From the NCBI GenBank assembly GCA_001599815.1, contig BCIA01000004.1:2136047-2200046 (forward strand): DNA of 64,000 nt, written 5' to 3'. The stretch is from Furcasterigmium furcatum. Lineage: Eukaryota; Ascomycota; Sordariomycetes; Glomerellales; Plectosphaerellaceae. This document shows, piece after piece, positions 9,929 to 20,534 of the stretch (the first letter of the stretch is position 1; each line of letters begins with the position of its first letter). Made by a program: the position numbers and the translations under genes. Below the pieces are notes generated by a model that saw nothing but the letters and a program-made list of their open reading frames with translations, did not search any database and was not told the origin of the DNA.

Positions 9929-11609
9929 ATGGTTTCAATATCTCGGAAGAGGGCCAAGAACTGGTAGGCATACTCGCCCATGCATGTTCCTCGCCCCTGC
10001 CAGCCCCTCACTAACACCGGCCGTTTCTGAATAGGTACATCTGCATGGTCGCGACCATGGTGATGTTTACCCAGGGCTACGACAAGTCGGTCTTCAACGC
10101 CGTCAGCAACTCTCAGAACTGGCTGGACTACTTCAACCTTGACCACGACAGAGACTCCTACCTCATTGGCTTCACCAACACTGGCATGACAATCGGTTCC
10201 ATCATCGCTGGATGGTTCTTTGCCGGCCCTATCCTCGACTATTTCGGTCGTCGTGCCGGCATCCTCGGCGGCGCATCCCTCACAGTTATTGCCACCCTGA
10301 TGCAGGCTTTTGCGCCGCGAGGAAATATCGGATGCTTCATCGGCGGCCGCGCCCTGATCGGTTTCGGTCAGGGTGTGGCACTGACGTCTGGGCCTGTCTA
10401 CATCAACGAAATGGCTCCCGCTGATATCAGGGGCGCGATCATGACGTTCTGGCAGGTCGTTTGGTCTGTCGGCTCCTTCGTTGCCTACTGGATCAGCTAC
10501 ACCGTCGGCCTGAACAGAAAGAGCCTCGGTGATTGGGACTGGCGCCTGATTGTTATGTTCCAGTTGACCGGCCCCGTCGTGCTCGCCGCCACCGTCCCCT
10601 GGCTGCCAGAAAGTCCTCGCTGGTTGATCAAGCGTCATGGCGATATGAAGCGGGCCAGGGACGTCCTCCATAGCATCCGCGACGATCCCGGCGAGGCCGA
10701 AGCCGAGCTGCAGGCCATTCAGCAGGCCATCGCGTACGAGGCGGAGCTCACCAAGACGAGCTACATGGCCCTCTTCAAGGACCCTACCGTTCGCAAGCGA
10801 CTTCTGCTCGCGGCCACTCTCAACATTGGTCAGCAGCTCACGGGCCAGGGAACCCTCAACTCGTACTCTTCGCTCATCTACCGCCGTGTCTTCACCGACG
10901 TGTCCACCATCAACCTGATCAACGCTCTCAACGCCACATTCGGAATCATCTTCACGTTCAATGCCTTGTGGACGATCGACCGCTACGGCAGGCGTTGGCT
11001 CCTACTAGTGGGAGCCATGGGCATGGGCATCTGCATGCTTTGCGTCCCGACCATCGGCCTGACCACGCCCGAGCACGATGGCGTGAAGAGTAAGCCTGTT
11101 GGAGTCGCCTTCGTCTTCCTCTTCTTCCTGTTCGCCTTCTTCTACAAGCCCTCCTGGGGATGCGTGACGTGGGTCTGGACCTCCGAGGTCTTCTCCGCCA
11201 ACGTCCGCGCCCAGGCCGTGGGCATGTGCACCCAGATGCAGAGCGTCGCCAACACCATCTTCACCCAGTTCTTCCCCATATTCCTCCGCAACGAGGGGTT
11301 CAAGACGTTCTACTTTTTCATGGCCGTCAATTCCCTACTGTAAGCTCCCGCCGGTCGTCGGCCTCCACTCCATGGCCCTTCATTACAGCACCTGACAATT
11401 CGCTCGACAGGTTTACGTTCGTCTACTTCTTAATCCCCGAGACCAAGAAGATCTCCATCGAGGAGATTGATACCGTTTTCGGAGGCCCAAGCCATGTTGG
11501 AAAGGGGGCCGACTTGATCGAGGTGCCACAGGCCGAAGCTACCCGTGGACCGGCCAACGAAATCGCCATCGACTCCCCCGTCGCCAGCGAGAAGAAGGCC
11601 ACTTCTTGA
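9929..11609 (+). CDS. MFS sugar porter (SP family)
   Basis: Plasma-membrane proton/sugar symporter with about 12 membrane segments. Exons 9929-9963, 10035-11339 and 11411-11609 give 512 aa. The short first exon (MVSISRKRAKNW) is supported by the phase-2 GTAGGC...ATAG intron 9964-10034, which restores YICMVATMVMFTQGYDKS. SP-family marks: DYFGRRAG after TM2, PESPRWLIKRH at the end of TM6, DRYGRRW after TM8, and PETKKISIEEID after TM12. The C-terminal tail is hydrophilic. Divergent from the sulfatase and close to the exopolygalacturonase, so uptake of a wall-derived sugar is a fair inference. The actual substrate cannot be read. Confidence 0.92.
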
Positions 11610-13786
11610 TCGGTCTGTGCCTTGTCTAGACGCAATGGAAATGTAGGTCAGTAATTTTCGAAAGGTGGTCTGAGAGGACTGAGTCTCGACATGTAAACGA
11701 TCCGGGAACGAAGACGGATGGGTACTCATCTCTCTCCCATGCACACATTCTTGTCCGTAGTTAGTACGCTCTCAATCAGAACCGAATGGCATTCTGCATC
11801 ACGCAGATCCCCCCATCCTTCAAGCTCCGATTTACCATTCCCGCGCACTCGACTCCATTGCTTCGCTCTGCACTGACCTCAAGATGATATTTCCAACTCC
11901 GTACCTGGTTCTTCCTCAAAAGGGCCTTGTCGAGCATCTGGATGAAACCCTTGATCTCGCCAATGGAATTGTAGTGCGCCGTGCTGACGCCAGCAACACC
12001 TTTCCGACTGCCCGAGGTTGAGGATCTAGGAGACGACGCCAGTCGCCGGGGGCGCCAATGCTTGACACTCCTAAGCCGAAAACGGATCCAATTAGTCCTA
12101 CAGCGTGACGGTGGGAACCTCAAAAGACCCTACCTACTTAAATACCTGTTGGCAAAAGGTGGACGCAGCCAACAACTCGTAACTCGTAAAAAGTCCGTAA
12201 CTCGTAAAAGTCCGAGTCGTTGGATGCGTATCCACCTTTTGCCAACCGGGTGATTACAGGGTGAATGGTACCTCCACTCAGTATGCAAAATGGTGGGTCA
12301 CGCAACCAACTTCTCGGACCTTTTACGAGTTAATTACGAGTTGGCGAGTTTGCATTGAGGTGGGAGCCGGGAACTTCTCACGAAGTTCGAACACTTCGCG
12401 AACTCCATGCAGTGCTTTTGCTTTTGCTGCCGGCCGACAAGATATTTTCTTGCGCCCGGCAGCTTCACTCACCTGCGCACAATAGTCTCTAATATACAAG
12501 ATGGTGTAAAGTGCCTCCATCCATGGATGTCTGCACCAATTACCCCGGCCGTGCTGTGGCGTGGTATGCGAATGCGGGTGAGCGGCTGGAACCTGAAAAC
12601 CATCACAGGGGTACTTACAACCCGCGCAAGTTGACTCCTATTCATCTTGCGCTGTTGTTGTCCCGCTCGCCAATGGTTGTGAGTCCTCGAGATCGAGGGT
12701 GGCAGCTCGAGATCCGCTTTTGACCGCCAAACACAGGGCCAGCAAAGTCTTGGTGTTCGTCTATCATTCCCGAATAGTACACATTCGCCGCCCTCCCGAG
12801 ATAATGGGTTCGCGTAACAGTGCGATCCTCAGTATGGACGCAATATTTGTTGGACCTACGTGATAGCCATAACCTGGAAGTGCCAAGCCTGTTGTCTCTT
12901 TCCAGCTGTGTGCCAAGAGAAGGAATCGGAGAGAATTGCAGTGCAGTGTGATTTCACTCTTAGCCATCGTCTCCCTTGCCTTGGGCCTGTCTCTGGCAGC
13001 CCAGCATCCCAGGATACACAGCTACCTGGGAGGGCGCAGTGCAGAGTTGGGGACGCGTCTTGGTATGCCTGGGACGCACATGAGCGAGCCCGATACCTCA
13101 CCTTGCCAAAGGGCAGCTGCCAGATCCATGCTCCGCCTCCGACCCTCACCCCGGACGTCCGTTGCGATGGAGGCCGATGCATATACTATGGTTGCATTAC
13201 CTCGCCTCTCGACATCCGTCTCCGACTCTGCTCTTTCAGCACCCGGCAAGGTGACTGTTGCTGAACTGCCACGGTCTGGCCTCCCACCAATACATATGGT
13301 TCCGTTGAACACTGACACGAAGGATGATAGAGAAGCAGCTGGAGACCGTCTCGTAGTTCCACGGCCACGCGAGCGAGGGTTCGCTCGACTTCATGGGCTT
13401 CTCCTTAATATGTCTCTGCCGGATAGCAAGCAAACTTCTCCTCAGCAAGGGGATATTGGTGCACATTTTCTCAGTCTCTGGGACAACGGGATATTGTGAA
13501 GCCGGGGGTTACATGCATGCCGAAACTACGCTTCGGATTCTCAACTGTAGCTTAGCTGGTGCAGTCTGTCTGTATCTTCTTCCCATATAAACTGAGAACC
13601 CAAATTCCATTGGCCTGACGTGGACAGACCCCATACCTTCGGCTTCCTGGGCACAATGATTTGATGTACTGAAAGATCCATCCCCTTCCTGTGGAACAGA
13701 AACTTCATACCAAATGCGCAAAATTAGGGATACGACCCCGCGCTGGTCCCAATACACCGAATGGTCTCCGGAGGTGACGTCCCATC
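11610..13786. other. Long intergenic stretch, 2.2 kb, with foldback repeats
   Basis: The largest stretch here without a credible gene. ORFs up to 187 codons occur but show no family motif and overlap each other on both strands. The centre (12148-12350) is a set of inverted and direct repeats, listed separately. A stretch at 13547-13560 resembles a tRNA A-box, but no B-box or cloverleaf follows. Confidence 0.5.
12148..12350. repeat. Foldback element: nested inverted and direct repeats
   Basis: Arm A (12148-12173, core GGCAAAAGGTGG...GCCAAC) is repeated inverted at 12219-12246 with about two mismatches, and again in direct orientation, more diverged, at 12281-12309 (GCAAAATGGTGGG...ACCAAC). 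Between the first two lies arm B (12174-12216), built from repeats of AACTCGTAAAAAGTCCG. B recurs inverted at 12313-12347 (CTCGGACCTTTTACGAGTTA). The whole can fold into overlapping hairpins. It looks like a decayed non-autonomous DNA element (MITE or foldback type). I see no transposase and no convincing target-site duplication. Confidence 0.6.
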
Positions 13787-14179
13787 CTAGGCGTACTTGT
13801 GGAACACCTTGGCAATGGCCTGCCACCGGCCATCAATCTTGATCAGGGTGAGGAAATCGGTGTAGTCTGCGCCGGCAGCATCGCCCTCCATGTCGATACG
13901 CACGACGGCGGTCGTCTGGGTGATGGCGAGGACGTCGTTCCGGGTTTTGATGTTAGGGGCGCTGCCGTTCTCCTTGATGAAGGTGTAGAGGTTACCAATG
14001 GGGCCGGCCAACATGTCGGGCTTGGGGGGGTTAATGAAGCCGTACATGACGGCGTCCTTGTGGAACGCCCCGGCGACGACCTCGGGGCTGCCGACGCGCA
14101 GGCCCTCGACGTAGGTGTCGGCGGCCTTGATGACGGCGTCATACTCCGAAGTGGGAACGGTCTTGGTGTTTGCGGCCAT
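13787..14179 (-). CDS. Small NTF2-like / lumazine-binding-like protein
   Basis: 130 aa, single exon. The pattern fits the SnoaL/NTF2 cone fold, in particular the putative lumazine-binding (Lumazine_bd_2) group: an N-terminal helix (YDAVIKAADTYVEGLRVG), FHKDAVMYGF, GPIGNLYTFIKENG, TAVVRIDMEGDAAGADYTDFLTL and the closing GRWQAIAKVFHKYA. Members are often small cytosolic proteins of unknown role, a few of them isomerases or hydratases. There is no signal peptide. No function is assigned. Confidence 0.8.
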   Translation of the reverse strand: MAANTKTVPTSEYDAVIKAADTYVEGLRVGSPEVVAGAFHKDAVMYGFINPPKPDMLAGPIGNLYTFIKENGSAPNIKTRNDVLAITQTTAVVRIDMEGDAAGADYTDFLTLIKIDGRWQAIAKVFHKYA

Positions 14180-14562
14180 TTCTAAGTCACGGAGTTAGTG
14201 ACTGTACACGACAGCGGGCTAGAAACGATGTGAGGTGGCACCTACCAAGATTCTCGGGAATTTACGGTGTATGAGTTGAACTCTGGAGATGTGAGCAGCT
14301 GGATTTCGAGATCTCTTCAAGGCGTCTTCTTATGCTTGGCTCAGACTGGTCCCAACCTGCGTCATAACAGTGTATTTGTCAGATGTGCCCCCTCATCGTG
14401 CTGAATTTCACGACCCCGTCGGACTTTGGCGCCGATGAGTTTGGGGTAGAAAGTCCTACTACGCGGACCTTTGCGACCCGCACATTGACTTCCCTCAGAG
14501 CTTACACATCCTCCTTGTGAAGTACTGTATCAAAATCAAAATGTATGTCTCTTTTCTCCGGC
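14180..14562. other. Intergenic, 383 bp
   Basis: Upstream region of the NTF2-like gene and 3' flank of the alcohol dehydrogenase, both on the minus strand. Nothing else recognised. Confidence 0.45.
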
Positions 14563-15758
14563 CTACATAGTAACGACGAGACGTCCCCGGAACTCTCGAG
14601 CTGCGATTCGCTCCGGGATGGCCTCCCCTTCTTCGAGCGGCAATTGAGTGATGGTGCTGCGGATGCCCTCTCGGGCCACAACTTCAATCATTTTCCTGAC
14701 CTCTTCCACGCTGCTGTGCAAAGAGCCGCGAATGACAAGCTGGCGAAATACAATGTTGAAAGGATCGAGCTTGAATCCATCATTCGGCAGCCCGAGAACA
14801 ACCCCAACGCCGCCGTACCGAAGACGGTGAAGGGCCCAGTCTGTTGCCGAGACATCGTCAGTGCAGGTTATGACAGCATCGATGCCCATGCCGTCGGAAA
14901 ACTCCTCAAGCCTCGCGATGGTGTCGGCGGCATCCAGTCTAGCCACAATGTCGGGGCGAAGATTCTGCGGAAGCTCCGTTGCCATCCGCGTCCCAACATC
15001 GCTGCCGTCAATAGCGGCGACACGGAAGCCGAGGGCCTTCGCAAACTGCACTGCGAGAACGCCCAAGCCTCCGATACCGACAACAGCCAAGGACTGGCCC
15101 GGCACCAGTCCGCACTTCCTGATAGCATTCCACGAAGTAGCCTTGACTGTGAGTCAGTAAAGTTTCTCTCAGGATCCAGACAAAAGGGCACATACGCCGG
15201 CACACATGAGCGGTGCGGCCTGTTCAAAGGACAGGTCATCGGGTAATTTGACGAGAACGCCCTCCGTCGCGATCATGTACTCTGCGAAACCCCCATCGGC
15301 CCCGGAAATACCGGCCATGACCTTCTTTTCGCAGAACCTGGCGTCGGGCGACCCATGCTCCTTGATCCGCCATCGGCATCCTGCGCAGGATCCGCAAGGA
15401 TTGCGAAAGTTGAGGACGCCGACGCGATCACCAACCTGCCAGTTCCCGGTCACATTTGAACCCAGAGCCGCCACCACGCCAGCTGGCTCGTGGGACCCTG
15501 TGAAAGGCAGTTCGGTGCCGTAGACGCCCTGATAAACTTGGTAGTCTGTATGGCAGAAGCTGGATGCCTTGACACGCACGAGCAGTTCCTTTTCGCCAGG
15601 GGTGGGAACTGGAACATCGTCCCTCAGCTTGTAATTCTCGTTGAACTGGATTGTTGATTAGCGACGTAGCAGCAGCGAGTGGCAGTTAGGCAGGGCAATC
15701 AGCGAACTACCTTGATGAGGCGCAAAGCCTTCATCCGAGATGGGATTTCGGAAGTCAT
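14563..15758 (-). CDS. Zinc-dependent alcohol dehydrogenase (MDR family)
   Basis: NAD(P)-dependent oxidation of an alcohol or reduction of an aldehyde. Exons 15758-15711, 15645-15196 and 15141-14563 give 358 aa. The first exon codes only MTSEIPSRMKALRLIK. Phases are 0 at both introns. The acceptor before ATSWNAIRKCG is the CAAG at 15142-15145, which keeps the frame. Catalytic zinc ligands: Cys in SSFCHTDYQ, His-Glu in GSHEPAGVV, and Cys in the PLMCAG region. Structural-zinc cysteines lie in NPCGSCAGC...FCEKK, with an insertion compared with yeast ADH. The Rossmann turn is GIGGLG. It lies 303 bp from a second ADH on the same strand, which shares the CHTD and MCAG motifs but has no introns. Confidence 0.92.
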
Positions 15759-16061
15759 TTTGGTTGATGGATGGCAGTGCTTCACTCGATTCCCTGATGG
15801 GTATCGACGGTCTTGTTTTTCAGTACTGGGCATAATGAGGTGGCGAGAAGGAGTTGGGGTAGAAAAGGGTACCATGTCACCATTTGTAAGCGGCGGATTT
15901 GAGCCTGGAAGTTACCCGATGGACGAAGATAATTTCAATTGTGTCCATGGATGTACTACAGGAAATGGGGTATCGCAAGGCCGTTGTCCAATGATGGTGC
16001 CTCGAGAAGTACATCATATTAGAGTAGTATTCGAGTTCAAAGGAGAACTTCACATCTTTGA
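15759..16061. other. Intergenic, 303 bp between two same-strand ADH genes
   Basis: Promoter region of the downstream ADH (14563-15758). No TATA box or repeat stood out. Confidence 0.4.
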
Positions 16062-17186
16062 TTATTCGTGTTCCATATCTACTACCAGTTTGCCCGGAAT
16101 GCCCCCATGGCTGTCTTTGACCAAATCGTTGATCCTCTCCAGCGGATACGTCTGTAACCTGGCCTGAACACCATGGTCGCTGGCAAACGCCAGCATTTCC
16201 CTCAGCTGATGATTCCGGCCGACGAGACTTCCCACGACGGCGATGTCCCGGAAGACTAGATCGTGAGCGCTGACGCGGAGCTTTTCCTTAGGAAAGCTAA
16301 CGACCACCATGGTCCCGTGGTTCCTGAGAATCTGCATTCCCGTGTCAAATGCTGCCTGCGAGTCTGGCAGAAGAATCACTGCCTCTACCCCCAGCTCCGT
16401 CAGAGGCCCGGCCCGTTCCGTGTTCAACGTCGCCTTGATGTCGTCAGGGGACGTCGTTCTGACATCGATAATGTCCACCCGAGAACCTGCATCACCCATG
16501 GCTGACTTGACCTCTCCCAGAAGATCCAGCGATCTGTCGTTCGCGTCGATGGCAAGAACCTCGAACCCCAGATACACAGCAAACTGCACACCGAGATGGC
16601 CGAGGCCGCCTCCAGCGCCCAGGATGGCGATTGTCTTGCACTTCTCCACGGCAGGGTGATGGAGGGCGGACCACACCGTGAGTCCTGCGCACATCATCGT
16701 GGCGGCTTGCGGGCTCGACAGTGACGCCGGCAGCGGCGCGACCTGGCGGCTGTCAACGAGGCAGTATTGCTGGAACCCACCGTCGCGTGTGAGGCCCAGA
16801 TTGCCTGCCTGTGGGCAATACGGGGAGTACCCGAACGGGTCGCGGCCGTTGTTCGAGCATTCGAAGCATTGCCCGCAGGGGTGGTACGCGCGACCGGGCA
16901 CTCCGACACGAACGCCGGTCGCCAAGCCGAGGGATTCCGGTACATCGGGACCGACGGCCACAATCTCCCCGGCGAACTCGTGGCATCCGACTAGAGGGAG
17001 GCTCTGCGATAGACCGCCTGATGCGAATACAGAGTCTGTATGGCAGTAGGAGGCTGCGAGGACCCGGATCAGGAGGTCGGGTCCCTGAGGGTCGCCATGG
17101 CCTGGAACCTGCTTGAGCGTGTATGGAGCGTTGAAGTGCTCCAGAACTGCGGCCAGGTGACTGGCTGGGGGCGTTGCAGCTTTCAT
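16062..17186 (-). CDS. Zinc-dependent alcohol dehydrogenase (MDR family), intronless
   Basis: 374 aa from the ATG at 17186. An in-frame ATG at 17279 adds 31 residues without homology, so the shorter start is preferred. Catalytic zinc: Cys in ASYCHTDSV, His-Glu in GCHEFAGEI, Cys in MMCAGLTVW. Structural-zinc cysteines are in HPCGQCFECSNNG...YCPQ, with a longer insertion (DPFGYSP) than usual. The coenzyme turn is GAGGGLGHLG. It has the same layout as the ADH at 14563 but is clearly diverged, so it is probably an old duplicate or independent recruit. Repeat copy A lies just upstream in its promoter. Substrate unknown. Confidence 0.9.
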   Translation of the reverse strand: MKAATPPASHLAAVLEHFNAPYTLKQVPGHGDPQGPDLLIRVLAASYCHTDSVFASGGLSQSLPLVGCHEFAGEIVAVGPDVPESLGLATGVRVGVPGRAYHPCGQCFECSNNGRDPFGYSPYCPQAGNLGLTRDGGFQQYCLVDSRQVAPLPASLSSPQAATMMCAGLTVWSALHHPAVEKCKTIAILGAGGGLGHLGVQFAVYLGFEVLAIDANDRSLDLLGEVKSAMGDAGSRVDIIDVRTTSPDDIKATLNTERAGPLTELGVEAVILLPDSQAAFDTGMQILRNHGTMVVVSFPKEKLRVSAHDLVFRDIAVVGSLVGRNHQLREMLAFASDHGVQARLQTYPLERINDLVKDSHGGIPGKLVVDMEHE

Positions 17187-18890
17187 GGCTCGTGGTGATC
17201 CCGCAACGGCGGCGTGCCGTCTGGTGCCGACGCTGTTTCTCCCTTGACGGTGCTGCATATGTAGGAGGGAAACCGTCACGTGATTTTTGCCCCATGATGT
17301 TCAACCGAGGACGGGGGTTAATACCCGGGAAATGGAGGAGATACTAATACGGGCTAGCTACCAGTGCTGAGAGCTTGGGAGAGGAAACGCATTGGGGTCA
17401 AATGGTGGAGGTTGATAGCGTGGGCCAGACGACTCCAAATGATACTAAGAACGTCTTTGAGAGAATGTACTCCGAGAAACGACCCGGGGGGTGAGCTCGT
17501 TGTGCCGTGACGGGACCAGCAGAAGATCCACCCAGCCAGCCCTCAGGCGGATTCGAGAACGCCCGTTCGGCGAACCCGGAAAGCGGCGCAGACCTTCAGC
17601 GCAGGCGCCCGTGAATACCGGCACCCTGTCATCCAAAATCAAACATCCCAAAAGCTTCTATCCCCCACAGCAGCAATAACCTACCTTCGCATGCCCCCGT
17701 AATAGCTACATACCTAGCTCCTTGGCTCCGTAGCTCTTCGCTTATAGTACTTCCTAACGTAGAAAGGAAGATACCCGAGCACCTAAGTATTCGGCGACTG
17801 AGGTTTGCTCGGTAAATCCTCGTCAAACGAGGCAACTGGGTCGATAAGAACGTCGCGAATATGCCCACGGAATCCTGCCGGAAAACTCGCACTCGCAGCT
17901 AGCCACGTAAACTGGACCTTGGTTGGCAGGATCCGTTGACTTTAATATCTTGGCATTCCCCGCGTCGCTGCCCCTCTGGCACGGAGTCCAGTACATGACC
18001 CCGATCACCCAATCCAAAGCCTCTCTCCCCAACCTCAGTCCGATCTATTGTGAAGAACCCGGTTTTCCAGAGGAGTTTTGTCGCTCGAGAATAGCTTCCA
18101 GCAATACACGAGTCTTATACAGATTCGCCCCCTAGACCTCCGCGCCGCGAAGTGCCTGGATCATCAATCAATCAGATGGTCCTATGGGGGTGAAGATTTG
18201 GCCCGCCACAATCCAGGTGGGCAACAGCCGGCATTATCCTAACTCGAGCGCTACCTCGAAGTGCGGAGAAGCCGGCAACTTGGCAACTACAGTGGCGACC
18301 TAAGGCCCATCGCCTCCCCGCGTCCCCGGCCCCAGGCCCCAGAAGTTCGCGGTCCCTGGAAGCCATTCCCGGACAGCGTTGTACCTATGTAAGAACTAGT
18401 CATTACATCACGCCGCACAGCGGGGTATGGTGCCGCCAGCGCAGTTGCAGGTGAAATGATGCTGCGCCGGGTGGCTAAATGCTCTGAGAACTCCCTCAGT
18501 CTCGCTAAAGCGCCTACTCAATTAGGCAGGTAAAGTAGTTGGTTGGGTAGTGATAACGCAGACAGCCAGCCATCCATGGATCCGTAGCGCGTCAAGAAGA
18601 CACAGTATCAGGCAACCTCCAATATTAGAGAGAGTGTCAGTCAGCTATTGCTAGTTATGATGAGGCGGTGAACGGCGTTCATCTGTGGGGACATGGAGGT
18701 GGTGGACTGATTGCCAAAGATCCGGTGATCGTCTTGGCCATGGGTAGTGACCGAGAGGGAAGCTCGCGCGGCACAGGGGAGACGACACAGTCGAGTACAA
18801 AAGCTGACTCAATGTCTCGACCTTGGGACAAGTCGAAGGGTGCTGAACTGCAACCCATTCACCTCAGTATCCTCACTCAAAGCCAACGAT
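17187..18890. other. Intergenic, 1.7 kb, divergent promoters and repeat copy A
   Basis: Lies between the ADH (minus) and the first M14 peptidase (plus). Apart from the dispersed repeat at 17285-17470 I see no structured element. A CACGTG E-box-type hexamer occurs at about 17277-17282. Confidence 0.4.
17285..17470. repeat. Dispersed repeat, copy A (about 190 bp)
   Basis: Aligns by eye along its whole length, in the same orientation, with 23178-23370 (copy B). Shared blocks: CCCCAT(T)GATGTTCAACCGAGG, AATGGAGGAGATA, GAGCTTGGG, TTGGGGT, TGGAGGTNGATAGCGTG, ACTCCAA and GAACGTCTT. Identity is roughly 70-80% with small indels. No ORF is conserved. Confidence 0.7.
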
Positions 18891-20534
18891 ATGGCCGCTC
18901 AATTTCGTTCGTGTCTCCTTGGCCTCGCCTTTGTAGCCACTGTCCAAGCCGCCAAGTATGGATACAATAACCCTCCCCTAATCCAGGACAACGCTGCTGT
19001 AGCCAAGAACTTCCCCGATGTCGATGGCCCGACGTTATCTGGCCCGGCATTTACCATGGAAAGAGACCCTGGCTTTGCAAACAGCACACGTTCTCCCAAT
19101 ACCATTGAGCAGATGAGTACGTCGTTTTCCATTTCTCGTAGTCGGCCAGTGAAAGTTGACGGACAATCAGACCAATATATCAAAGATCTCGCCGAAAGAA
19201 ACGAATGGGCCTCCTACCATGAGACCGGATTCGTGTCCGAGGACGGTCTGGCGCTCCCCTATCTTATCCTCTCGTCCCCCAGGTCTTGCAACAGTACGGA
19301 GAAGCTCCGTACGTGGATTCAGGGCGGCCACCACGGCGACGAGCCGGGGTCACAGGAGGCCGTCTTGTCCTTCCTCGGTACTCTTGACAGCAACGAGACG
19401 TACACCCGAACGCTGTTGTCAAGACTTGACATCGGAGTCCTGCCGTACTACAACATCGATGGCGTGGGCTACTTGCAGCGCGCTCTAGCAAGCAACATCG
19501 ACCCTAACCGTGACCACGTCACGATGAGGATGCAGCACACCGTCAACGTGAAGAAACTGGTGGATGAATTTGACCCGGAGGTCTATATTGACATGCACGA
19601 GTACACCGCGGCGACCGTCCTGGGTGGCAAGTACCTGCAGCCCATGGATGGCCTCTTCTCCTCTGGGACCCATCCCCTCATCCACCCGAGCATCCGCAAC
19701 TTGTCCAATCAGCTTTTTGGCGAGGCGGTTTACCGAGCCACCGAGAAACTCGGAATTCGCACTACCCTCTTTACGCTGACGGATGGCAATCTCGACGGGA
19801 AACCTGCTCTTCGCGAAGCTTTCCCCGAGGCTAAGGTTGGCCGCAACGCCGCTGGTCTTGGCCAGATTTTCTCCTTCCTCCACGAGTCCCGTGGCATTCG
19901 TCTTGGTGACCAGCACTTCCAACGCCGCGTCACTGCCGGGTACACCATGATCAAGACGGTCGTTGATACCGCCGCCAACAACGTTCGCGGCCTCAAAGCC
20001 GTCCTCGCAAACGCCGCAAAGGATTTCACTGAGTCTACTGAGGATATTTCCGTCACTTTCGACGAGGATATTGCCGATCGTGACTGGGAGCTCGTCGACG
20101 CTGAGACTGGAGAACTCGTCGATGTGCCCGTGAAGATCCGGCAGACCGGAAATCTCCAGGCCAACTTCACCCGCCCCCGTCCCGAGGCTTACATTATTCC
20201 ACGACCATGGTTCCCTATCGCTGAAAAATTATGTCAACTTGGTCTTGAGGTCGAAGAGTTGGAGGAACCTTGGTCCGGCGAAGTTGAGGTCCTGACAATC
20301 ACTGCCATGCCCTACAACAATGCTGGTGGGATTATACAGGGGGCGGTAAGGGCCGAAGCCACCAAAAAGGTCCAGAATGTGCCTGCTGGAAGCTTTCGCG
20401 TCAGCACGAGGCAGAGAAGGGCGGCTCTAGCCTTTGTCACCCTGGAGCCCGAGAGCGTGGATTCATACGTTACGCAGCGTATCCTCACCATCAATCAGGG
20501 AGACGAGCTTCCTTTCTTTAGGTTGCTCAAGTAG
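18891..20534 (+). CDS. Secreted M14-family metallocarboxypeptidase, tandem copy 1
   Basis: Zinc carboxypeptidase predicted to be exported. Exons 18891-19116 and 19171-20534, 529 aa. The 54-nt intron (GTACGT...TCAG) is in phase and stop-free, so an unspliced reading stays open and adds 18 residues. Signal peptide at residues 1-20 (LLGLAFVATVQA). Zinc ligands His and Glu in GGHHGDEPG, third His in YIDMHEYTA; the likely catalytic Glu is in FLHESRGI, followed by DQHFQRRV. The long C-terminal half ends in LPFFRLLK and is shared with the next gene. The ATG at 18891 is chosen because it begins the signal peptide; an in-frame ATG at 18747 would place 48 hydrophilic residues before it. M14 proteins of this large fungal type are poorly characterised. 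Confidence 0.9.
   Translation: MAAQFRSCLLGLAFVATVQAAKYGYNNPPLIQDNAAVAKNFPDVDGPTLSGPAFTMERDPGFANSTRSPNTIEQMSTSFSISRSRPVKVDGQSDQYIKDLAERNEWASYHETGFVSEDGLALPYLILSSPRSCNSTEKLRTWIQGGHHGDEPGSQEAVLSFLGTLDSNETYTRTLLSRLDIGVLPYYNIDGVGYLQRALASNIDPNRDHVTMRMQHTVNVKKLVDEFDPEVYIDMHEYTAATVLGGKYLQPMDGLFSSGTHPLIHPSIRNLSNQLFGEAVYRATEKLGIRTTLFTLTDGNLDGKPALREAFPEAKVGRNAAGLGQIFSFLHESRGIRLGDQHFQRRVTAGYTMIKTVVDTAANNVRGLKAVLANAAKDFTESTEDISVTFDEDIADRDWELVDAETGELVDVPVKIRQTGNLQANFTRPRPEAYIIPRPWFPIAEKLCQLGLEVEELEEPWSGEVEVLTITAMPYNNAGGIIQGAVRAEATKKVQNVPAGSFRVSTRQRRAALAFVTLEPESVDSYVTQRILTINQGDELPFFRLLK

Noticed and set aside
9847..10671. 274-codon minus-strand ORF over the sugar porter
   Set aside because: Shadow of the transporter exon; no family motif.
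12936..13499. 187-codon ORF in the 11.6-13.8 kb gap
   Set aside because: No recognisable domain, overlapping ORFs in other frames on both strands, and composition unlike the real genes nearby.
13540..13610. Possible tRNA (TAGCTTAGCTGG resembles an A-box)
   Set aside because: No B-box (GGTTCGANTCC) and no cloverleaf pairing downstream.
13799..14185. 128-codon plus-strand ORF opposite the NTF2-like gene
   Set aside because: Antisense shadow with low-complexity Val/Gly/Asp composition; the minus strand has the conserved fold.
14545..15246. 233-codon plus-strand ORF opposite the first ADH
   Set aside because: Overlaps conserved ADH exons on the other strand and has no motif.
18747..18890. N-terminal extension of the first M14 peptidase
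   Set aside because: It would place 48 hydrophilic residues before an obvious signal peptide; the ATG at 18891 matches the paralogue's start.
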